Assembly: GCA_001949185.1 (NCBI GenBank)
Contig: BDGG01000009.1
Span: 1,607,135-1,671,134, forward strand
Length of the DNA stretch: 64,000 bases
Source: Ramazzottius varieornatus
Lineage: Eukaryota; Tardigrada; Eutardigrada; Parachela; Ramazzottiidae
Reading direction: 5' to 3'
The first letter of the stretch is position 1; every line of letters starts with the position of its first letter. Under the pieces are notes generated by a model. That model was not told the DNA's origin. It saw only the letters and a list, made by a program, of their open reading frames with translations, and did not search any database. The translations under genes and the position numbers were made by a program. This document shows positions 23,401-34,350 of this stretch, piece after piece.

Positions 23401-26400
23401 CTCTTGTTCTTATTTGTAGATGAATGGGTCCACGCATCCTGGGAAGTTGTCCATGACGTGCGGCGGCGTTGGTGAGTGCTTTTGGGCAAAGAGTAGCATA
23501 CTTAGTTGGGCTTCACCCATAGGTTCCACGCATGGCACTCATTGCATGATGAAGTGTGCTTTTCTTGCAGGCCACAATGTTGCTGACTGCCTGACACGTT
23601 TCGGGGGAGCCCCCATACTGCTCAGCGCAATCGGAAATGATTATCATGGAAAAATGGTGAAAAGCGACTCACAGCACATGGTAAGAGCATCCAGCACACC
23701 GGTCTTAAACGGTCCCCCAAGGAGCCATCTTTCGGCCTTTGTACTTGCTTTCTCAATTAGGATTTCTCACATGTGCGAGAAGATGCTTCCTCCTTCGCTA
23801 CAGCTTCCTACATTGGCATCCTGAACCAAAGAGGCCAGCTCTACGGCGGTGTTATGGACATGTCCATCCATGGCACTATCAACCGAGACTACGTAAGCTC
23901 CTTGGGCTGAAAAGGCTGTGGGTATACCAGTAGGGCATGTCTTGATAAAAGAACAGTACCGACCAACATCGTCTGACACTATAAAATTTCCTTTGCAAAA
24001 TCTTCATCGATAGAAATATCGTTGAGCGTGATATACAGTTTTTTATTTTTACGTTTATCAACAGGTGAAGCAGCACGAAGAGAGAATCAAGGCGGCGCCA
24101 CTGGTCGTTCTGGATGGGAACCCACCGGTGGAATGCATGGACTACGTCCTCTCATTAGCGAAGAAGTACGAGAGACCAGGTAAGGCACTTTTCGACAAAA
24201 GTTTCACAGCTCGGTGCCGAGCGAATCAGGAGGAGACTTTTGAGCTTGCAGCGAGGATGGTACTTGTTCCGTTGGCAGTCGCGCAAGCTCCAGGCTTCTG
24301 ACTGTTCGGCCTTCTTTGTACATGACGGCTGCCGAGGTCAGGAGAAAGGGTATGGATGCAAAGGAAAGCCAGAAGGACCAACTGTAAAAGTTGTACAGTT
24401 GATGGGGCATCCATTTTTGCTCTTCGGCTTGTATGCCAAAGAGGATGATTGCTACTAGCAAGCTGACCCCTGTAAGTGACAAAACACTGGCTTGCTGCTG
24501 TCTTCCAACCTTGTCAGTCTTGAAGGTTGTGTTGAATTGAGGACAACTGACCAGAGATGGCGTTCTGTATGGCTGTGGTTCGTATGAAGAAGGAAGTGCC
24601 CGTTTTGATGACTTGGGCCGCCATCAGAGTGAGGAGCAGCAGGGAACTGAGTGTCAGGATTAGCGCTGTGGTGGCGAAACCCTGGACTGCCAGGAACCAC
24701 GCTGCCAAAAGTGGTTGAAAGGGCAAGGTTATAGTAAGAGTGTAATTGCTTTGTGAGTGGGAACTGGGCCCAGACTTACAAGGTAGGATGAATTCCCAGA
24801 TGGGACGATACTCCTGGCTGTGGACCCAGTGACATCCAGTGAAAGGGTGATGGAACTGGTATGAGTGATGGAAGTACTTGTTGAAGCAGACCTGCCACAA
24901 GCCCAACTTGACAAAGTCGCTGTAGGCATGAGGTCGAGATTCCATCCTGAAAAGAGGGATATCGTCAGAAAAGATGCGCCACCTTCCGCTCATGTGGCAG
25001 CCGGGGGAAAGCACACAAGTTAGCTTTACCAGTTTGGGGTGCTGAATGACAGGAAAAGTAGCGCGAAACCGATGAAAGTTAGTATGGCTCCAGACAGCAT
25101 TGCAGTCGATGCTATGGATTCTTCTTCCTTGTCCGTCGAATGGTCTGTCGTCGTCGTCGACCGACGGCGCACTGCTCTCCATGCGGCATGATGGTCTCTC
25201 GCGATTTGAAGCAAGGTCGAGACAGTAGCGGTACTTCGCCCATATTTACTCTCCATGAAGGCAACACTGCCTTGAAGCGTCCTCACATGCAGTTTTCAGT
25301 GGCTTCGGACCACTGTATACTAGAAAAAACTCGGTAGACTTTTAAACCAGGTGTCAGCTCTGTGATCTGACCATCGCGAGAGATGACTACACTTACATAG
25401 AACGGACATGCTTCAAAGGATCAGCGGACCAATGTATTTGTGCAGAGAACGAAGAGATATGTACGATGTAACAAATGTAGGCAGTGAGAGATTTTTACGT
25501 TCCTTGTCGGACGTGTGGATCATAGAAAGTATGCAGCAGCTTTCGCAACTGTACGCCTTAAATGACAGGCTTTACGTTATGGCTAAGTGGCCAGAAAGGT
25601 CAACTAACTAACTTACCAGGGCCGAGCTCTCTTTGATGTTTTTCGCGGCTACTTGCTTCCTGATTGTTATTTGATATGGAAATTAATGTTTCTGTATATC
25701 TGTAGTGGGCCTATTTGACATCTTTACCCTTCAAGTAGGAATGCACTATTGTTTTTTATTGGAACAAGAGCTTTGGAGTGGACGAGTACATAGCGGCGCA
25801 GTTATCACATGTAGGCACAGCTCTTGCATTAGGCTGGTCGCAGCGGCCAAGAAAGTATACCTTATTGCGAGCCATTCGAGCCAGACTAGATTTATCCTAC
25901 CTATAGTGGCTGTGCTAGAAAGCTACAACGTTTCCATTGAAAAGAGACCTTTGAGGTTGCGGTGGTTTGATTTTCCGCGACGATTGCAGTGGATGTCTGT
26001 AGCTCTAGACTTGTGTTTGGTCGTTGTGGACAACCGAGTTTTGTCGTAGTAAGTTGGCCGTCTGGTGCAATGGGATGATGGTTGATGGTGAAAGGGAGCT
26101 GCGCTTGTCTTGAGTGGCAATGGCGTTGGCGAAGCGAACTCTCTTTCGTGGAGTGACTTTTGTATGGCTGGGGAAACTAGACTGCAGATATCCATTGGTT
26201 TTCGACACAGCAGTGCGCACTATAGGACCTTTTGCTAGGTATGGTAGGTTCTTCCTTCTCTTATGGAGGTCGACCATCACAAGGAGGGCTGTAACATGCT
26301 GGCCGACAGCTGCCATCACTGCCGCGGAGAAGCCCCACGAGAGATAGTTCCTTCTCCAGTCGGGCATCCAGTCACGGCCGTCACCGCGAACGGCAAATAT

Positions 26401-29400
26401 CAGCACAGCTACAGTCATCCAAAAGGCAGAAGCAGCGTGCAGAATAGCCGTTAGGATGAGCCATTTGAGACGGACTACATAACGTATTCGGTATAGGAAG
26501 AAAGTGAGGAAGGCCGAGAAGCACAGCATGAAGCCGATGGTGTAGGTTGCTTGAACCATCTGCAGGAATTCTAAAAAAGCCAAGCTTGTGATGATAGAGG
26601 TTATTAGGCTTAATAAGGGCAGCACTTGACTTGCCTGGAAGGTAGACAGAACGTAGGAACCATAGGTCTTCGTCAAAGATGTGGCGGCAGCCATTTATAC
26701 GAGTGGGATAGCGAAAGTTGGCATCGTAAATGTCCTTGAAGCAGAAGATCCACAGGCCTGCTTTGCGAAAACGAGGGTTCCCTTCTCTGCTTTCAAGCCA
26801 ACTCTGACTGGTCAATGCGATGCCCGATACGATAAGGGACAGAAATGACAGAAAGAAACTGTACAGATGCCTACTTTTCCAGCTGCGCGCTTTGCCCCAT
26901 CTTTGCGACGACATCTTCCGACAGTGCGACTGTCTGCATGTCTGTGTTGGATTGATGGAATGTATGTCGTTGTGCGCTTTGTGCAACCTGTTGATGGTCG
27001 TGTCGGAAGTACGTCAGGCACTTCAGCGCAGCACTTTATCCTATCAATGATCGTTTCAAACATTTCAAGCGCCAGTCTGAGTTGTTTTTTCAAGGTTTGG
27101 GTGCATGGCTTCTTGACAGCTAGGTGGTTGTTAAGACCCTGCCGGCAATAGTATGCTGGCTAGCTGTTGTGAACATGCAAGGGGGCTTGTGGGTGCTGTG
27201 TTTGCTGAAGATGACGCTGCCCATTCAGGGAATACGTCTGGTTCGTTTGATGGACTGTAGTGGCTTCTGCGCATTGCTGACAGGGCTGGAAGTGTCGAAG
27301 GATAACTTGTCTAAATATAACACCTTGTGATTAGCAATGCAAACCTCAACATGTCTTAATTACCCTGCGCAAACAAGATATGATGCCACGCGCGCGCAGA
27401 TAGAGGCCACAGTTTGAGTGGCGCCTAACTTTGGGACAATTGCCTTGCTGTGTACGCCGGTTCATGTGGGTACGACGATGATCAGGTTATTCAATGATGG
27501 CAGACTTGATCGTCGGTTGACCAATGGTCAAATAAAGGGATGGCATTGGACGATGAATGGTAACCTCGGTACCATCCATATATGCACCCTGTTCGTTGCC
27601 GGCCGGGAGATGGCCTGCCTGGAGACCATAGTGATATCCCTGATAAGCTCACTTTGAGAATTGCCTGTGTTCTTGCATCTCACGAGTGTTTGAGCTCTCG
27701 TGACTTAGGGGTCTTTACAAATTCTGCTGACCATGCATGCAAGCTTTTTCTGTTGTATGCATGCATGCAGGGTGCCTGACAGTCATGCAGGTCGTAACAG
27801 GCTTAAGTTAGTGGCTTCTGCTTACCTGAGCGTGGGCTCACAACGTCAAGACTTTGATCTTATCCAACTTTACATTGTCATCATCCACAGCTATTGTTCA
27901 CGCCTTCGTGCCTCGCATGATGCGACAAAAGTCTGTCAAGTTTCTCCAGGAACACAGTGTGGATATGGCAGAAAGAGTCCAGTCATGTGCAGGCTTGAGG
28001 AAAAAACAGCACCGAAGTGGAAGAGTACACTGTGAAGAACCATCATTGTGCTGCTGGACATTGTGTACTTTGGCACCGCGTTTTGTTCTTCACTGCTAAT
28101 TTGAATTCGAAAGCTCGTGTTTCTCACTTAGTCAGGCTTGTATGAGGCTGAAAGGCCGATCGACTTGTTGCAAAGAGTATCGGATATGGCCGACAGTCTT
28201 TTATTATGGGGATCGAGGCGTTATATAAATCTGGGTATTAATGGCTAAAGTGATCAATGGAGCAACGCGTAAACTGAATAGAATGGAAATGGGTCAGTGG
28301 CTAAATCAGTTGTGAAAAATGCCAATAAAGGCCAAAATTTCAAGGAAGGGCTGGGCAGTAGTAAAGGTAAGCAGACACTGACTAACGCAGCGGCGTTGAA
28401 ATGCAGCGTTGCAGAAAACGAGTGCCAACTATGAGCCAAGAGCTTGGTCATGTCACACGGGGAGAACTTGACGCCGTCCTTGCAGTCATGGCATCGAACA
28501 GCGGACCGAATCAAGTACTTGCTGGTGATCGACCATCAAACTCCATCAACACAATCAATGCCAAATTTGGCTTTCTTTCTCGCTCGTTGATGATATTGAT
28601 GAGATTTCTTTGGAGAAGATATTTGAGCTTCAGTTTCGTTAAAAGAGAAGATCTGATTGCTTTGACGTAAGGGAGAAATGCACAGGGAAGGAACAACAAC
28701 TGCGATGTACAATAGTATTAAAAAAAACAGGTTAGGCGGTGACTGTTTGAGATGATCAAGCGAGAAACAACAAAGGCAGTATAAAGGTTTCTTATGGCTT
28801 TTTCCAGAAACAAACTTATTTTGCCACAACAGAATCATAATAATACTTGGCTAGTTGGAGACATCTACAAGTCACTGTCCTTTACGGCGTATTGATATTC
28901 GCGTTTGTATTCATATGAATAGGTGTTGTCACCGTTGGTGCCGTTGGGCTTTGGAGGTAATACCGGCACCACGTTGCGGTACTCGCGCTCCTGCTTCACT
29001 TGAACGTTCTTATATTCCCGCGAGTCAGCTCCTTGCAACTAACAACAGAAAAGGAAGAATCACTGTTAGCTTCACCACCAAATGTAGCAGGCCAAGTAAC
29101 CGTCAAACTCTTTCTGCTAAATCGTCGGACGGCAAAAATGATGGGTAAACAGAAGGGTGGTGCTCTTTCATCAACCTGCATACATCGATCCTGCACTAAG
29201 TGTACGGTTGGATGTAGGCGGGTGTAGGAAAGTTAGTTGTATTGTGTTTAGCGCCGTTTGACATTGAAGATTTATCCTTACTGAAGTCATTTCCGGGTGT
29301 GTTTTCCTGGCTTGTTCGGTGGTGACAACGTAGCCGGTTTGCTGTGCCTTTGTGGGTTCGGAAGTGATGAGGACTGGTTGAGGTTGACGGTGGACCACTG

Positions 29401-32400
29401 TGATGGCGTCGCCGCGTTCGTCGGCGTAGGCTGCTCGGCGACCCTCAATCAGGAAGAGAGCTCCACAAATCCACAGTAATATGCCTCCACCCACTGCCAG
29501 GGCAAATGACCACGACAGGTAGTTACTCTGCCAGCCAAAGATCCATTCACGATCGAAGACTCGGGCAGCGAAGATGATGAAGGAAATACAGATGAACAAG
29601 GCTGTAAAATGGAGGCATTGACATATTGCTTTCTTGATCCTTTCCAAACTCTTTTCTATGGGCTTATTGCTTTGTTAGGTAGCTTCATTATAGATGTAGA
29701 GGCACGAAGGTTTTTTACGCTAGTTTTTTCAAGGCGGTTGCGCTTTGATGGAGGACCACGTGGCAAACGGTTTGCGATGGGCGTCGATTGACATTGCGGT
29801 CATCTTCATTTTCTGTCTTCTGCGCTGCACGCAATGCATGCACAGAAAAGTACTGCTCTATACTGCTTGGCACATGTCTTTCTGCGATTATCTGTCTCAC
29901 AGCATGGTTGTACTGTAGTACTCTAGCGTGCAACGAGGTAACTTCACATTGTCGCTAGACTGACAATATTTCTCGCGGTCGGCCATGCAACCTTCGTGCC
30001 TGTTGTTATGAGTTGCTGGCCGTCATGAGGAAAAACAGGTTATATGCGAGTCAGATTCCATTGCTCTTGGCTGTCCTCTCTCTTTCTTGTACCGTACCTG
30101 CTAGCATAAAGATGGCCCCCAGACCAAATAGCATGCCGGAATTTGGTCCGCGTACCAAGACGGCAATCAGCAGGATCATTCCGACGACACAAAGGATGAA
30201 ACCTATGGTGTACAGGACCTGCGTGGCGATGAAGAATGCTGTGAAAAAAGAAAGTGAAATTGTCGGGATGTGCCAGAAGGAAATGTAGGGCAGTCGTCAA
30301 TTGAGGATTATTGAATTTGACGGCGAAGCCAAGGAGGGCTGTTGCCAGACAGGTATCCCCCCCCTCCGATCAATAGCGGCCTATGAGTCAAAGCAGTGAT
30401 GGCCCGCATTGAGATGACCAGTGCCATGCGGGAGCGCTCTGACTCATTTATAGTACCACACCCTGTTTTTACTGATTCACTGACTGACAATACCCCCACA
30501 TCAAAAAAGTCATAATTTATTCCTTTTGATGTCAAATTTTCAGGTCAAATTATTGGATATTTTGCATAGAGTGTTTTGTTGGTTTAGCGCTTACAAGGAG
30601 CGAGGAATTCCATCATAGGCGGCCATCCTGAGCTAAAGTACCATCGGCAGATGATTGAGTAGCGGAGGAAAGGGTCGCCAATCTGGTATAGTCGAAAGCA
30701 AAATTGCCAGAGACCCATTTTGTCAAAGGGAATATTGAAGGGAGGGACGGGGTTGGAGACCATGTTGCGGTCGGCTTCCAGCCAGACCGGTGTGGCAAAG
30801 GCAATCAGGACAATAATGACGGCGATGATGGCGGCCACAGCGGCAAAGGCCATCAAGGAATTTATCCGTCCCACTGGATTGGATCTCCCCGTCGCACCAT
30901 TATTTCTCCGTCCCAATCTTCCAGCCATTGTGGAAGAAAAGTTAGGGAGATATGAGAGGAAGAAAAGTCAGACTTGTCGCTGGTGTTGGCAGTCAGTAGC
31001 GGGATGTTGTTTAGGAGATTAAGTGCGGAAATAATCCAAAGTAAACACGAACAGCACGCCGCACTACCGATAAGAGCTGGTCAAACGTGGATTCGATGCG
31101 GACAGGCAGGCTGGATGATGGTCAAAAGGGCGGTCAGTCACACCGTTATGCTCTCATATACAAGATCGTAATATTGCTGGTCGACAAATGTCCACTCCGA
31201 GCTTGGGCTGCTACAGTCGATGGTGGATCGGCGGAGCAAATTTTAACTTGAACTGAGGCTTGCACAGAGTTCATGTTCTCACATCAACATGTTTGTCTTC
31301 TCTTCGATCGTCTGATTCGTCGTATACCTGTACGGTAGTCGGCTCTAACTGGCTCTAGGTACGACTGCGCCTGCAACAGCCGCCTTATACCTTTTGCGCA
31401 AAGCTATCGATTTGTCTAGCAGCAGAGAAAAGTAGTCCAACAGCCTTTTGTAACAGAGCAGATTTACCTTGCTGAAGTGAACTATTACGCCATCCATACC
31501 TCGTACAACTGTAGAGTGTAGATGCCGATGGTACGCGTAGAATGTGTATCATCAGGGCACACCTGCAAATGGCTTGGCGAATGTGAAGTTCGGTGCTGGC
31601 GAGCTGCGATCCTTATCGTTGTACCAGCGAGCTTGGTACACTCATCGTGACAGAGTGCCTTCACATCTATTTGTCCAAAAAGCCACAACCGGTTTTTTCC
31701 TACACTCATTACATTCTCGACATTCACTCTCTCTCTCTCTCTCCATGCAATGTTGTCTCGTACCATATTTTCACGTCGTACAATGTGAACGTTACTCATA
31801 GAGTCACACCGACCGGTGTGCATGGCTTAATTCCGGCGCGTACGGGTTTGTGGTTCGTCATTGGCGAATTACACTGACATGCAGGTGTATTCGGTGCAAG
31901 CACCTTGAGAAGGGGAGAGCTCTGTGTGATGATGCAAAGTCGATCTGTTAGCCTCTAGCGGCATTTTGACTTTAGACTGGAGGAATGTGTCACAGTCAAC
32001 TGCATGACGACCTTCTGGCAGGATATCAGAATATGGTATATCTACAGCTGCAGCTAACTTAAGCTTTGCGGAGGGTTATGCAGGAAGTGAGCAATGGCTT
32101 TTATGTTTGGGGCGTCGTTCTGCATACAACATCAAAAGCCGGTGAATGGAGTAATATAATTACATTGGCTATCACACAGCAAGATACACTCCTCGAAAAT
32201 GTGCGCTATAGTGCAAACACATTCAGCACCTACACAGTCACCCCCAACCATTTGCCGAGGTTAAATGGGGAATGCAGTCAAGGTTTTCCGCTGACATTCT
32301 CCAGTCATTCTTTGAGGCATTGCCCAGAGCGAAGCTGCAGGTGCCTTGCTGGACCAGGAAGTAGTGTGGAGCTAGTGGTTTGTACTTCAGACCATGCTCT

Positions 32401-34350
32401 GCCTCAAAACCGTCGTAATGACGGTGGGTGGAGGTCCTATCTGCAGCTGCTGGCTGGCCAGTACTTGGACTGCAGACGACAGGTCCATTTCCTCCGCGAG
32501 AGGTCTTGTTATAGCAGACTTGTCTTGGCTGGAATATTGGTCCGACCGACGACGCTTCCGCCAGTCTTTTCTGCAGCGCTTGGCTTCGACGTAGTATAGC
32601 GTACTGGCAATGAAGAGCTGCAGCCCTCCAATGACAGCCAAAGCGAAGGACCAGGACAGGTAGTTGTTCTGCCATCCAGCCAGCCAGTCTTCCCTGTAGG
32701 CATTCGACCCAAAAACTGTACAGCATAGAAGGAACCAAAAGGCTGCAAAAGCAACTGGTGGTCCCCTTGTGGACTTATTCAAGGACTAACATGAAATCTA
32801 ACATGATATTGATATTTTGCTATGCACCTGATGCAATATGGCAGAAAGCTAGGGCGTACAGAAGCAATGTATGCCGTTTAGGGTCATTGCGGTTCCAGAA
32901 GGTCAGCAGAATTGTGGCGCAGAGGATCATCAGGATGAAGCCGGCGCCGAAGGTCAACTGAACGATGACAAAGAAGGCTGTAGAGGAAGGACAAGTCTGT
33001 ATGAAAATTTAGCCTTTTGACGAGGTGGCGGTTAAGGTTGAATTCTTACGTGGAGCCAGGATGTCATACATGTACTTCCAGTGTGAATCGAAGAACCAGC
33101 GACAGGAGACAAAGTGTTGGGGGTAGCGGCGTTTGGGGTCGGAGAAGGAGCGGAAACAGAAGGTCCAGATGCCCATTTTGTCAAACTTGCTACTGTAGAT
33201 GCGATTGTCCGACTCCAGCCAGTGCGGACTGCACAGAGCGATGGACAGCCAAAGGAAGGCTGTCATGCTCAGAGCTGAGGCAATCTGGACTGTCCTTGAA
33301 GGAGCCTTACTTGAAGCGCGCTCTTCCCAATGGCTGGCCGCCGGCTCCTCCATATAAACTCACTCCCAAAAGACTCTGGGCAGCAAAGACAGTCTTCTGC
33401 TGCCCCAATTGTAGCTATCTTGTTGCTCTGCAGAGGGTCTTGTGTAGCCTAGACAGACCAGCCTTACAACTCTTGTCCTTTCTGCAGTGTTCCGTTTGAC
33501 TTGAAGTCAAGAGCGTATCCACTTCTAGGAATATCATTAATTTTTTCACAGGAAGTCGCCATGCAAGACTTGATTACTTATTTGTGTTCGGAGATGGTCT
33601 TTCCGATTGCTAACATTCTTTTTTGGATATGTTAGTGTGGTATGAGACGACGGATCTGCACAAAGCCGAGAATGCCTTTTTGACAAGTCATTGGTGGCAT
33701 ATTTCCTACATTTCACCAAACTTGAATGAGCTGAAGAGCATCTTCAAAAGGCTAGGACTCTCTCTTCCAGCTGACATTGACGGTTAGTAAATGTCAAGAG
33801 CCAGCACCAGGTACCTGACCAAAGTGGCGCGTCCCGTAGATGAAGCTTCTTGCAGGCATCGCCGACGGAAGTGGGCATGTGGCCACCGTCTCGCACATCT
33901 TCCAACACATTCCCAGCCTGCAGATACTTTTACTCAAGTTGGGCAAGCGCGGCTCGCTGCTCCTTTCCACCACTGAAGTCCATCAGCCCTTCAGCAACGT
34001 CAAAGTATGGCGGCAGTCACAGCCCACGGTCTATGCCAGGTTCTACGATGCGCCAGCAGTGGCCTCGGGCGATATTGTCAATGTCAGCGGAAGTGGCGAC
34101 TGGTAGGTATTACTAATACCTTCAACATGCTTTCTGTAGACTACAGTGCCATCGGACTTTCTTCTTTAGTATGGCGTCGGGCATTATACATGGCATCCTC
34201 AATGGCTGGTCCATTGACCAGTCCGTCGATTTGGGTACAAAAGCTGCAGCCTGCTCCTTGCTCTCCTTGAAAACTGTGCCGGAAACTCTGAACCAACTGA
34301 CCAGCGCAAGCGCAGCATCCACTGATGGACGTCAGCTCAAGGTCCCTTGA
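17473..34350 (+). CDS. Fused pseudouridine-5'-phosphate glycosidase and pfkB-family (pseudouridine) kinase
   Basis: Seventeen exons: 17473-17527, 17584-17680, 17740-17825, 17889-18095, 18167-18276, 18342-18468, 18541-18661, 18742-18827, 18902-19095, 19174-19230, 23420-23471, 23571-23680, 23761-23892, 24065-24179, 33636-33782, 33856-34102 and 34170-34350. The first half is a PsuG/IndA-type glycosidase, which splits pseudouridine-5'-phosphate into uracil and ribose-5-phosphate: VALESTVVTHGMPYP, PATIAIMDG, CRGLNGGTTVSATM, IFATGGIGGVHR, MDVSADLTEL, VCAGIKSILDI, NIALLENNARV. After a Ser/Gly linker, the second half is a pfkB sugar kinase, probably pseudouridine kinase (CGGVGHNVADCLTRFG, LLSAIGNDYHG, ISPNLNEL, SGSGD with the catalytic Asp). 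The fusion allows consecutive salvage steps in one protein. Exon 1 (MRFFPARLISHASRHFRYG) resembles a mitochondrial presequence. Introns 10 (4.2 kb) and 14 (9.5 kb) are giant and host five antisense genes; the other introns are mostly 50-200 bp. Confidence 0.93.
19467..21465 (-). CDS. Tetraspanin, nested in intron 10 of the glycosidase-kinase gene
   Basis: About five exons. Exon 1 (21465-21285) starts MDPNEHLERF and begins TM1 (YYRVWIYISCIVTVIP). Exon 2 (down to about 20910) completes TM1 and carries TM2. Exon 3 (to 20158) has TM3 and the large extracellular loop with the diagnostic CCG, PDSCC and terminal GC cysteines. A short exon near 19860-19960 gives TM4 (GDILFVIGYAILGFIRGSLVFCLY). The last exon (about 19790-19467) is a basic, Ser-rich cytoplasmic tail ending NTTML. 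Tetraspanins organise membrane microdomains and adhesion complexes. The tail is longer than usual and ends in a class I PDZ-ligand pattern (T-M-L). The whole gene is antisense within a host intron. The family is certain; the orthologue is unknown and the small TM4 exon is an inferred splice. Confidence 0.8.
20117..20147. repeat. Perfect 15-bp hairpin beside a tetraspanin 5' splice site
   Basis: AAAACAAGCCACACC, one base, then its exact reverse complement. On the minus strand it starts about 10 nt inside the intron that follows exon 3 of the tetraspanin, so the transcript could fold next to the donor GTACTA. Confidence 0.6.
21466..23419. other. Non-coding part of host intron 10; weak ORFs only
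   Basis: About 2 kb between the tetraspanin and host exon 11. A minus-strand frame at 21890-22165 has one hydrophobic stretch (AISHFLLAVTGAIITD) and ends in TVYI, which could be the last exon of another membrane protein. No GLW/Cys exon is found upstream, so I do not call it a gene. Confidence 0.4.
24204..25256 (-). CDS. Claudin-superfamily four-span membrane protein A (nested)
   Basis: Four exons: 25256-25030, 24946-24780, 24701-24552 and 24469-24204. TM1 is in exon 1 (IASTAMLSGAILTFIGFALLFLS), followed by PNW. The first extracellular loop carries W-MES...LGLWQVCF...GCHW, the W-GLW-C-C signature of the claudin/PMP22 superfamily but with a longer Cys-Cys spacing (about 17 residues) than vertebrate claudins. 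TM2 and TM3 lie in exons 3 and 4, TM4 at about WSFWLSFASIPFLLTSAAVM. The cytoplasmic tail ends GTEL, a class I PDZ-ligand pattern. Such proteins act in cell-cell junctions or as channel subunits; the function here is inferred. The gene lies wholly in intron 14 of the host, its stop only about 25 bp from host exon 14 on the other strand. It has an extra intron in the first loop, after PNW, that the three paralogues lack. Confidence 0.82.
26005..26914 (-). CDS. Claudin-superfamily four-span membrane protein B (nested)
   Basis: Two exons: 26914-26635 and 26570-26005. The protein starts MSSQRWGKARSW. TM1 is SFFLSFLSLIVSGIALTS; loop 1 has QSWLES...AGLWIFCF...INGCRH; TM2 MVQATYTIGFMLCFSAFL; TM3 LILTAILHAASAFWMTVAVL; TM4 about YLSWGFSAAVMAAVGQHV. 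A long basic tail (KVTPRKRVRFANA) ends DQTQV, a class I PDZ-ligand pattern. The single intron has a GC donor (TTCCAG|GCAAGT). It is supported because the junction falls at exactly the site and phase of the GT introns in paralogues A, C and D, between L/A-P and F. The intron between TM2 and TM3 seen in the other paralogues is missing here (HAASAFW is continuous). An upstream in-frame non-ATG extension exists but is not used. Confidence 0.82.
26915..28864. other. Non-coding part of host intron 14
   Basis: About 1.9 kb between nested genes B and C. Short frames only; no claudin-type exon, repeat or RNA gene recognised. Confidence 0.45.
28865..30928 (-). CDS. Claudin-superfamily four-span membrane protein C (nested)
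   Basis: Four exons: 30928-30595, 30238-30098, 29601-29282 and 29038-28865. TM1 is LMAFAAVAAIIAVIIVLIAFA; loop 1 has PVWLEADRN...MGLWQFCF...IICRWYF; TM2 about FFIATQVLYTIGFILCVVGM; TM3 ALFICISFIIFAA; TM4 SWSFALAVGGGILLWICGAL within the paralogue motif NYLSWSFALAV. The tail has Pro-rich and Tyr-rich stretches (PVLPPKPNG, YSYEYKREYQY) and ends KDSDL, a class I PDZ-ligand pattern. The last exon depends on the donor TCA|GTAAGG and acceptor TTAG; without it the frame would end soon after in a different tail. Introns 1 and 2 are phase 1 and match paralogue D. The gene lies inside host intron 14, antisense. Confidence 0.8.
30929..32386. other. Non-coding part of host intron 14
   Basis: About 1.5 kb between genes C and D. 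It contains a short CT microsatellite near 31726-31743 and nothing else recognisable. Confidence 0.45.
32387..33353 (-). CDS. Claudin-superfamily four-span membrane protein D (nested)
   Basis: Three exons; ATG at 33353, first exon ending about 33051 (GCTCCAC|GTAAG), second about 32985-32828, third about 32747-32387. TM1 is IASALSMTAFLWLSIALCS; loop 1 has PHWLESDNR...MGIWTFCF...VSCRWFF; TM2 VIVQLTFGAGFILMILCATI; TM3 AFWFLLCCTVFG; TM4 SWSFALAVIGGLQLFIASTL. The paralogue signature NNYLSWSFALAV precedes TM4. The tail is basic, then Gln/Ser-rich, and ends RQSMV, a class I PDZ-ligand pattern. Gene C is the closest paralogue by intron layout and by the SWSFALAV block. The stop at 32387 and the start both fall inside host intron 14, and host exon 15 begins only about 280 bp beyond the start. 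Confidence 0.82.
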
